This document shows, piece by piece, positions 1 through 4,856 of a DNA stretch of 5,701 nt (positions within the stretch are counted from its first letter, which is position 1; each line of letters begins with the position of its first letter). Made by a program: the position numbers and the translations under genes. The stretch is from Candidatus Mediterraneibacter gallistercoris (lineage in GTDB: Bacteria > Bacillota_A > Clostridia > Lachnospirales > Lachnospiraceae): assembly GCA_019119745.1 (NCBI GenBank), contig DWWI01000111.1:1-5701 (forward strand). The letters run 5' to 3'. The notes under the pieces were generated by a model. It had not been told where the DNA came from. It saw only the letters and a list, made by a program, of their open reading frames with translations, and did not search any database.

Positions 1-342
1 GAAGGCGTAACCTTGCTCGAGGTTCATCTGATCACGGGAAAGACCCATCAGATCCGCGCGCATATGGCTTCCATGGGGCATCCCATCATCGGCGACTACA
101 AATATGGCAGCCGGAAGATCAACGACAGATACCGTGAAGTGTACGGGCTCACCTCGCAGCTTCTGCATTCCGTCAGGCTCTGTATCCCTGAATGTTCCGG
201 CGCGCTTGCGGACCTGTCGGGTAAAGTGATCACGGCGCCTGTCCCTAAACTTTTCCGGAAAATATGTGAGGACAAAAAGATACAAAGGAGCTGTCTTATA
301 TGGCCACATGGGGTTCAAGAGGACTTAGAGGATCTACATTAG
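1..342 (+). CDS. RluA-family rRNA pseudouridine synthase, C-terminal part
   Basis: This is the last 113 codons of a gene that begins before the window. The protein would isomerise specific uridines of ribosomal RNA to pseudouridine in the cytoplasm. The family signature is clear: the GKTHQIRAHMASMGHPIIGD stretch (residues 14-33 of the visible part) followed by YKYG, then QLLHSVRL and a late LSGKVITAPVP segment matching the end of the RluA/RluC/RluD catalytic domain. The catalytic Asp and any N-terminal S4 domain lie upstream and cannot be seen, so the target uridine cannot be assigned; the spacing is most like RluC-type enzymes. The family-like sequence ends near KLFRKICEDKK. The last 20 or so residues (ending EDLEDLH) come from DNA that is also the ribosome binding site and start of recU, giving a 43-base overlap and suggesting cotranscription. 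Confidence 0.9.
   Translation, partial: EGVTLLEVHLITGKTHQIRAHMASMGHPIIGDYKYGSRKINDRYREVYGLTSQLLHSVRLCIPECSGALADLSGKVITAPVPKLFRKICEDKKIQRSCLIWPHGVQEDLEDLH
284..290 (+). promoter_or_regulatory. Ribosome binding site of recU, inside the upstream gene
   Basis: AAAGGAG lies 9 bases before the ATG at 300 and fixes this start for recU. It is unusual in being embedded in the coding sequence of the pseudouridine synthase gene, about 50 bases before that gene's stop codon, so ribosomes finishing the upstream gene pass over the recU start. Confidence 0.8.
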
Positions 343-836
343 AAGAATTTGTCAATCATACAAATGAACGTTATACAGAAATGGGCCTTGCACTGATCCA
401 GAAGATCCCTACCCCCATCACACCGGTAAAGATCGATCAGGAGCACCGGCATATTACTCTGGCTTATTTTGACAAGATCAGTACTGTCGATTATATCGGG
501 GCTGTCCAGGGCATTCCGGTCTGCTTCGACGCCAAGGAATGCAAAGTCGATACATTTCCGCTCCAGAATATTCACGAACATCAGGTGGACTTTATGGAGA
601 AGTTTGAGAAACAGGGCGGCATCGCTTTCCTTCTCATCTACTACAGTACCAGAGATGAACTGTACTATATGAGATACAGTCAGATCCGCAGGTTCTGGGA
701 CAGAGGAAACAACGGCGGAAGAAAAAGCTTTCGCTATGACGAACTGGATCCGGGATGGTTTATGGAATTCAAACAGGGATACTTTATCCCGTACCTCGAC
801 ATGATCCAGAAAGATCTGGACTGCCGTGAAGAATAG
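300..836 (+). CDS. recU: Holliday junction resolvase RecU
   Basis: RecU is the Firmicutes endonuclease that cleaves four-way DNA junctions during recombinational repair and chromosome segregation, acting with RuvAB and RecA. The 178-residue product has the whole family core. GLRGSTLEEFVNHTN (8-22) matches the N-terminal strand and helix, ALIQKIPTP (31-39) follows, and the nuclease centre is VDY (D64) then FDAKE (D77 and K79). This is a PD-(D/E)xK site with the same 13-residue spacing I recall for Bacillus subtilis D88/E101/K103, but with Asp where that enzyme has Glu. FPLQNIHEHQ (86-95) and the late GGRKSFRYDEL (139-149) are also typical. It is shorter than the roughly 206-residue Bacillus protein because the disordered N-terminal tail is missing. 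The start at 300 is required to keep the GLRGSTLEE motif. It overlaps the upstream gene and is followed by the his promoter. Confidence 0.95.
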   Translation: MATWGSRGLRGSTLEEFVNHTNERYTEMGLALIQKIPTPITPVKIDQEHRHITLAYFDKISTVDYIGAVQGIPVCFDAKECKVDTFPLQNIHEHQVDFMEKFEKQGGIAFLLIYYSTRDELYYMRYSQIRRFWDRGNNGGRKSFRYDELDPGWFMEFKQGYFIPYLDMIQKDLDCREE

Positions 837-854
837 GATATCTCGCTTCAGGGA

Positions 855-883
855 TTGACAGAATCCTGTAAAATCCGTATAAT
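855..883 (+). promoter_or_regulatory. Consensus sigma-A type promoter for the his operon
   Basis: The -35 box TTGACA (855-860) and -10 box TATAAT (878-883) both match the consensus at all six bases, separated by the optimal 17 bases. Transcription would start near 890, giving an untranslated leader of about 43 bases before the hisZ ATG. Such a strong promoter upstream of biosynthetic genes implies that a repressor limits it. The start site is inferred, not measured. Confidence 0.85.
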
Positions 884-893
884 TACATAGGAA

Positions 894-915
894 TTTAACG
901 TATTAGCACATTAAA
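894..915. promoter_or_regulatory. Candidate operator: 22-base imperfect palindrome in the his leader
   Basis: The left end TTTAA (894-898) is mirrored by TTAAA (911-915), and the dyad continues inward: 8 of 11 base pairs across the centre at 904/905 are symmetrical. The core GTATTAGCAC (900-909) matches a GTACTAGTAC-type Trp-repressor core at 8 of 10 positions and shares its centre. It would cover about +5 to +26 of the transcript, a position where a bound repressor blocks RNA polymerase. A TrpR-like (YerC/HisR) histidine regulator is a reasonable candidate from family knowledge, but the link is inferred. The arms are too AT-rich to suggest a stable RNA hairpin. Confidence 0.45.
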
Positions 916-932
916 GTGAAAGAGGAGAGCAT

Positions 933-2171
933 ATGGAACAGAAACTTCACACTCCGGAAGGTGTCCGGGATATTTACAACAAAGAATGCGAAACCAAACT
1001 TGCACTTCAGAAAAAGTTAAATACAGTACTCCATCTGTACGGCTATAAAGACATACAGACGCCGACATTTGAATATTATGACGTGTTCCGTGAGGAGATC
1101 GGTTCCACGTCGACACAGGAACTCTATAAGTTCTTTGACCGGGAGGGGAATATCCTGGCACTCAGACCGGATATCACACCGTCCATTGCGCGGGCAGCTG
1201 CCACATTATTTGAAAATGAAGATTTTCCGATCCGTCTCTGCTACGCCGGAAATACATTTATCAATCATTCAAGCTATCAGGGCCGATTAAAAGAAAACAC
1301 CCAGCTGGGAGCCGAACTCATCGGACTGGATTCTATCGAAGCGGACGCTGAAATGATCGCCATGGTAGTCGACGGGCTGAAAAAGACCGGCCTGAAAGAG
1401 TTTCAGGTAAGTATCGGTCATGTTGATTTTATACAGGGACTTATGAATGCAGCGGATCTGCAGGAAGAAGAGAGCCGTGAAGTCCGCACACTGATCACGA
1501 ACCGCAATTTCTTCGGTGTAGAAGAACTTCTGGACAGCAAAAATGTAAAGGAGAGTGTAAAAGAGGCTTTCGCCGTTCTGCCCGAACTGGTAGGAGGACC
1601 TGAAGTACTTGAGGAAGCACTCAAAGCGGCCCCTGATCTGAATGCGCGTCTTGGCGTCACGAGACTCCAGCAGATTTACCGTCTGTTAAAACTGTACGGA
1701 GCAGAAGACCACATCACTTTTGACCTGAGTATGAGCGGAAGTTATGGCTATTATACCGGTATTATTTTCCGCGCCTACACTTACGGTACAGGCGATGCCG
1801 TTGTAAGGGGCGGCCGTTACGACCATCTGCTCGCCAAATTCGGCAAGGATACACCTTCCATCGGATTTGCCATTATTCTGGATGAACTGATGAATGCGCT
1901 GAACCGGCAGAAAATTACTGTTGATACAGTCCATCAGAACCTGATCGTATATACAGAGGCGACAGAGAGACGCGCGATTTCACTCGCCTGCAGCTTCCGG
2001 GAAAAAGGAAGAAATATCGAACTGATCAAACGTGAGATAACAGAGGAAAGAGATGTATTTGAAACGTATGCAAAACGTTCCGGAGCCTCCGCTCTTCTGT
2101 ATCTCCGGGATGATGATAAGATCGAAATGGTCAATCTTAAGACAGGTGAAGAAAAGGTTGCGGATCTTTAG
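933..2171 (+). CDS. hisZ: ATP phosphoribosyltransferase regulatory subunit HisZ
   Basis: HisZ is a histidyl-tRNA synthetase paralogue that does not charge tRNA. It binds short HisG and confers activity and histidine feedback on the first step of histidine synthesis. The class II synthetase fold is visible: TPEGVRDIY (7-15), LRPDITPSIAR (77-87), the motif 2-like region with Q124, G126 and E128, YYTGIIF (273-279) and GGRYDHLLAKFG (293-304). The synthetase loop RGLDYYTG reads GSYGYYTG here (269-276), so the Arg and Asp needed for aminoacylation are gone, which separates HisZ from HisS. Residues about 336-412 resemble the anticodon-binding domain of HisS (ASALLYLRDDDK, then NLKTGEE). The product has 412 residues, slightly longer than the 391 of B. 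subtilis and much longer than the minimal lactococcal form. AGAGGAG (921-927) sits 5 bases before the ATG. It is the first gene of the operon, 25 bases before hisG. Confidence 0.95.
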   Translation: MEQKLHTPEGVRDIYNKECETKLALQKKLNTVLHLYGYKDIQTPTFEYYDVFREEIGSTSTQELYKFFDREGNILALRPDITPSIARAAATLFENEDFPIRLCYAGNTFINHSSYQGRLKENTQLGAELIGLDSIEADAEMIAMVVDGLKKTGLKEFQVSIGHVDFIQGLMNAADLQEEESREVRTLITNRNFFGVEELLDSKNVKESVKEAFAVLPELVGGPEVLEEALKAAPDLNARLGVTRLQQIYRLLKLYGAEDHITFDLSMSGSYGYYTGIIFRAYTYGTGDAVVRGGRYDHLLAKFGKDTPSIGFAIILDELMNALNRQKITVDTVHQNLIVYTEATERRAISLACSFREKGRNIELIKREITEERDVFETYAKRSGASALLYLRDDDKIEMVNLKTGEEKVADL

Positions 2172-2196
2172 AAGCAGGATTAAAGGAGCATGACTT

Positions 2197-2844
2197 ATGA
2201 GATATCTGACATTTGCCCTGACAAAAGGGCGCCTGGCGAGCAAAACACTGGAGATGCTGGAGAGACTTGGCATCACCTGTGACGAGATGAAAGATAAAGA
2301 GTCCAGGAAACTGATTTTTACAAATGAAGAACTGAAACTGAAATTTTTTCTCGCGAAAGGACCGGATGTACCGACCTATGTGGAATACGGTGCCGCCGAT
2401 ATCGGAGTGGTCGGGAAAGACACGATCGTAGAAGAGGGGAGAAAGGTGCATGAAGTACTTGACCTCGGATTTGGAAAATGCAGGATGTGTGTCTGCGGAT
2501 ACGAAAGTGCGGCGGAACTGCTGCAGCATCATGAACTGATCCGTGTCGCGACAAAATATCCGAAGATTGCCAAAGACTATTTTTATAACAAGAAGCACCA
2601 GACCGTTGAGATTATCAAGATGAACGGATCCATCGAGCTGGCGCCGATCGTCGGGCTCTCCGAAATAATCGTAGACATTGTGGAGACAGGCTCCACTCTG
2701 AAGGAAAACGGGCTTGTCGTACTTGAGGAAGTCTGCCCTCTGTCGGCACGCATGATCGTGAATCCGGTCAGCATGCGGATGGAAAATGACAGAATCAAGA
2801 AACTGATCACAGATCTCAGGGCACTGCTCCGTGAAGATCAGTAA
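2197..2844 (+). CDS. hisG: ATP phosphoribosyltransferase catalytic subunit HisG, short form
   Basis: HisG condenses ATP with PRPP to phosphoribosyl-ATP, the committed step of histidine synthesis. At 215 residues it is the short form, lacking the C-terminal histidine-binding domain of the roughly 300-residue form, and therefore needs HisZ, which is encoded directly upstream. Visible motifs are FALTKGRLASKTLEML near the N-terminus (6-21), GPDVPTYVEYGAADIGVVG (55-73), and the PRPP-binding loop DIVETGSTLKENGL (160-173). The protein ends with a NPVSMRMENDRIKKL helix typical of the family. AAAGGAG (2182-2188) lies 8 bases upstream of this ATG. Another ATG at 2190 is out of frame. HisG and HisZ are expected to form a hetero-octamer, so adjacent cotranscription makes sense for balanced supply. 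Confidence 0.96.
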   Translation: MRYLTFALTKGRLASKTLEMLERLGITCDEMKDKESRKLIFTNEELKLKFFLAKGPDVPTYVEYGAADIGVVGKDTIVEEGRKVHEVLDLGFGKCRMCVCGYESAAELLQHHELIRVATKYPKIAKDYFYNKKHQTVEIIKMNGSIELAPIVGLSEIIVDIVETGSTLKENGLVVLEEVCPLSARMIVNPVSMRMENDRIKKLITDLRALLREDQ

Positions 2845-2852
2845 TATTTATC

Positions 2853-2867
2853 CCGGGCATAGCCCGG
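2853..2867 (+). repeat. GC-rich hairpin between hisG and hisD
   Basis: CCGGGC (2853-2858) and GCCCGG (2862-2867) form a perfect 6-base-pair stem with an ATA loop, 8 bases after the hisG stop codon. No run of T follows; the next bases lead into the hisD ribosome binding site AGGAGG at 2873. It is therefore not an intrinsic terminator. It may protect an mRNA end, mark a processing point, or keep ribosomes on hisG and hisD independent (inference). Confidence 0.6.
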
Positions 2868-2883
2868 TACGCAGGAGGTTAAT

Positions 2884-4182
2884 ATGCGAATCGAAAAACT
2901 GGATGAAAATACGAAAAAAGATCTGCTCGAGACCCTTATAAAGCGCAGCCCGAACAGTTATGGAAAATATGAGGACAGCGTGCGTGAGATCCTCGATACA
3001 GTAAAAGAGAAGAGAGATCAGGCTCTCTTTGAATATACAGAAAAATTCGACGGCGCACAGATCAATGCCGATAATATTCTTGTAACAGAAGCAGAGATCA
3101 AAGAAGCGTACGACAATGTAGACCCGGAACTGGTGGGAATCATACGTAAAGCACTTAAAAATATCGAGTCCTACCATGCAAAACAGATGCAGTACAGCTG
3201 GTTTGACAGCAAACCGGACGGAACGATCCTCGGACAGAAGGTGACGGCTCTGGCACGGGTCGGCGTCTATGTTCCCGGTGGAAAAGCGGCCTATCCTTCC
3301 TCTGTACTCATGAACATCATGCCGGCCAAGGTTGCAGGAGTGGAGGAGATCATCATGGTAACCCCGCCGGGAAAAGACGGAAAAGTGACTCCTACAACTC
3401 TTGTCGCCGCTAATGAGGCTGGAGCCGACCGTATTTATAAAGTGGGCGGCGCCCAGGCAATCGCTGCACTTGCCTATGGAACAGAAAGCATCCCGAAAGT
3501 GGACAAAATCGTAGGACCGGGAAATATCTATGTGGCTCTCGCAAAGAAAGCCGTATATGGTTATGTGAGCATCGACTCCATCGCCGGTCCCAGTGAAATT
3601 CTCGTCCTTGCAGATGAAACCGCCAACCCGAGATATGTTGCGGCCGACCTGCTCTCACAGGCTGAGCATGACGAGCTCGCAAGCGCGATCCTTGTGACAA
3701 CAAGCGAGAGACTCGCGCATGAAGTGTCCGACTGGACAGACCGATTTATCCAGGAGCTCTCAAGAGGAGACATCATACGTAAATCACTGGACAATTACGG
3801 GCATATCCTTGTCGCAGAAACTATTGCAGACGCCATCGACGCTGCAAATGAAATCGCATCGGAACATATGGAAATCGTGACAGCCAATCCTTTTGAGGTG
3901 ATGACTAAGATCCGCAATGCAGGAGCGATCTTCATCGGAGAATACTCCAGTGAACCGCTCGGTGACTATTTTGCGGGACCGAATCATGTGCTTCCTACAA
4001 ACGGTACTGCCAAGTTCTTCTCCCCGCTTTCCGTGGACGACTTTATTAAGAAGTCCAGCATCATCTCATACTCAAGGGATGCGCTGGAAAAGATCCATAC
4101 AGACATTGAAAAGTTTGCTGAAGCCGAACATCTCACAGCACATGCAAACTCCATCAAAGTACGGTTTGACGGAAAAGAATAG
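2884..4182 (+). CDS. hisD: Histidinol dehydrogenase HisD
   Basis: HisD carries out the last two steps of the pathway, oxidising L-histidinol to histidine through histidinal with two NAD+; it is a zinc-dependent cytoplasmic homodimer. The 432-residue length is normal. The motifs are intact: VGVYVPGGKAAYPSS (126-140), the glycine-rich VGGAQAIAALAYGT (187-200), KIVGPGNIYVALAKK (208-222) and DSIAGPSEIL (231-240). The zinc ligands known from the E. coli enzyme are present as Q259, H262, D361 (GDYFAGPNHVLPT) and H420 (LTAHANS). The catalytic Glu-His pair is E327-H328 (ASEHME). The start is set by AGGAGG at 2873-2878, 5 bases before the ATG. It is separated from hisG by 39 bases that hold a hairpin, and from hisB by only 11 bases. 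No key residue is missing. Confidence 0.97.
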   Translation: MRIEKLDENTKKDLLETLIKRSPNSYGKYEDSVREILDTVKEKRDQALFEYTEKFDGAQINADNILVTEAEIKEAYDNVDPELVGIIRKALKNIESYHAKQMQYSWFDSKPDGTILGQKVTALARVGVYVPGGKAAYPSSVLMNIMPAKVAGVEEIIMVTPPGKDGKVTPTTLVAANEAGADRIYKVGGAQAIAALAYGTESIPKVDKIVGPGNIYVALAKKAVYGYVSIDSIAGPSEILVLADETANPRYVAADLLSQAEHDELASAILVTTSERLAHEVSDWTDRFIQELSRGDIIRKSLDNYGHILVAETIADAIDAANEIASEHMEIVTANPFEVMTKIRNAGAIFIGEYSSEPLGDYFAGPNHVLPTNGTAKFFSPLSVDDFIKKSSIISYSRDALEKIHTDIEKFAEAEHLTAHANSIKVRFDGKE

Positions 4183-4188
4183 AGGAGG
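4181..4188 (+). promoter_or_regulatory. Ribosome binding site of hisB overlapping the hisD stop codon
   Basis: AGAGGAGG begins inside the hisD TAG stop (4180-4182) and lies 5 bases before the hisB ATG. Ribosomes terminating on hisD are therefore placed over the hisB initiation region, which suggests translational coupling of these two genes, in contrast to the wider gaps elsewhere in the operon. Confidence 0.75.
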
Positions 4189-4193
4189 CTGCC

Positions 4194-4784
4194 ATGGAAA
4201 ACAGAATCGGAACCTGTACAAGGAAAACAAAAGAGACGGATATCACTCTGTCCATCAATTTAGACGGACAGGGCAAAAACCAGATTGATACCGGGATTCC
4301 GTTCTTCGACCACATGCTGGACGGATTCGCCCGTCACGGCCTTTTTGACCTGAACGTAAAGGTAAACGGCGATCTGGAAGTGGACAGCCACCACACAATT
4401 GAAGATACCGGTATCGTATTAGGACAGGCAATAGCAAAGGCGCTCGGAGATAAAGCCGGGATCAAGAGATACGGTTATTTCATCCTTCCTATGGATGAAG
4501 TGCTTGCCCTCTCGGCTGTGGATCTGTCGGGACGCCCGTATCTGAAGTATAACGCTGAATTTACTGTGCCTGCACTCGGCACTCTTGACACAGAGATGGT
4601 CCGGGAATTTTTCTACGCTGTCTCCTACAGCGCCGCCATGAATCTTCACCTGAAGATCATGGAACCTGGCAATAACCATCACATGGCCGAAGCTCTGTTC
4701 AAAGCTTTCGGCAAAGCTCTCGATATGGCTGTTTCGGAAGAGCCGCGGATTAAAGAAGTCTGGTCTACAAAAGGATCTCTCTAA
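4194..4784 (+). CDS. hisB: Imidazoleglycerol-phosphate dehydratase HisB (monofunctional)
   Basis: HisB removes water from imidazole glycerol phosphate to give imidazole acetol phosphate; it is a manganese enzyme that assembles into 24-mers. The 196-residue product is the dehydratase alone, without the N-terminal histidinol-phosphatase domain fused to it in E. coli, so the phosphatase must be a separate protein not seen here. The family motifs are complete: RKTKETDI (10-17), IPFFDHML (35-42), the metal-binding DSHHTIEDTG (64-73; H66, H67, E70), RYGYFILPMDEVLA (92-105) and the second HHxxE in NNHHMAEALFKAFG (160-173; H162, H163, E166). The C-terminus STKGSL is the usual ending. The start follows a strong AGAGGAGG. 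The next gene is 72 bases away, the largest gap in the operon. Confidence 0.97.
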   Translation: MENRIGTCTRKTKETDITLSINLDGQGKNQIDTGIPFFDHMLDGFARHGLFDLNVKVNGDLEVDSHHTIEDTGIVLGQAIAKALGDKAGIKRYGYFILPMDEVLALSAVDLSGRPYLKYNAEFTVPALGTLDTEMVREFFYAVSYSAAMNLHLKIMEPGNNHHMAEALFKAFGKALDMAVSEEPRIKEVWSTKGSL

Positions 4785-4794
4785 TCCTGCATTA

Positions 4795-4813
4795 AACCGT
4801 TTAAATCACGGTT
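4795..4813 (+). repeat. Short hairpin in the hisB to hisI gap
   Basis: AACCGT (4795-4800) can pair with ACGGTT (4808-4813) around a 7-base loop. An alternative dyad, TTAAAC and GTTTAA (4792-4804) around one C, uses some of the same bases. The following sequence is AT-rich but alternating, without a T run, so this is at best a weak terminator or a processing or attenuation element. The rest of the 72-base gap (4785-4856) shows only the ribosome binding site AGGAG at 4841-4845. Confidence 0.4.
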
Positions 4814-4856
4814 ATATATAAATTAACAAGAACTGATAAAAGGAGAATTGATATAC

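Noticed and set aside
849..875. Intrinsic terminator of recU
   Set aside because: The stem is short and is not followed by a T run; the bases overlap the -35 box instead.
893..910. Catabolite control (cre) site in the leader
   Set aside because: Aligned on the CG at 899-900, the flanking TG and downstream T and CA of the consensus are missing on both strands.
837..932. T-box riboswitch or histidine leader-peptide attenuator upstream of hisZ
   Set aside because: The leader after the predicted start is only about 43 bases, has no TGGNACCGCG-like T-box sequence, no run of His codons and no terminator hairpin.
933..2171. Histidyl-tRNA synthetase (hisS) instead of hisZ
   Set aside because: The RGLDYYTG loop essential for aminoacylation is GSYGYYTG, and the gene sits directly before a short hisG that requires HisZ.
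2137..2598. 153-codon open frame on the minus strand
   Set aside because: It lies opposite hisG and the end of hisZ, has no recognisable protein family, and the + strand genes fully explain the region.
4795..4822. Intrinsic terminator after hisB
   Set aside because: The 6-base-pair stem has a 7-base loop and is followed by alternating A and T rather than a T run; a his gene follows on the same strand.
4792..4822. Internal promoter with TATAAA or TATATA as -10 box before the HisF-like/HisI gene
   Set aside because: No TTGACA-like hexamer lies 16 to 18 bases upstream of either candidate; AT-rich composition alone explains the match.
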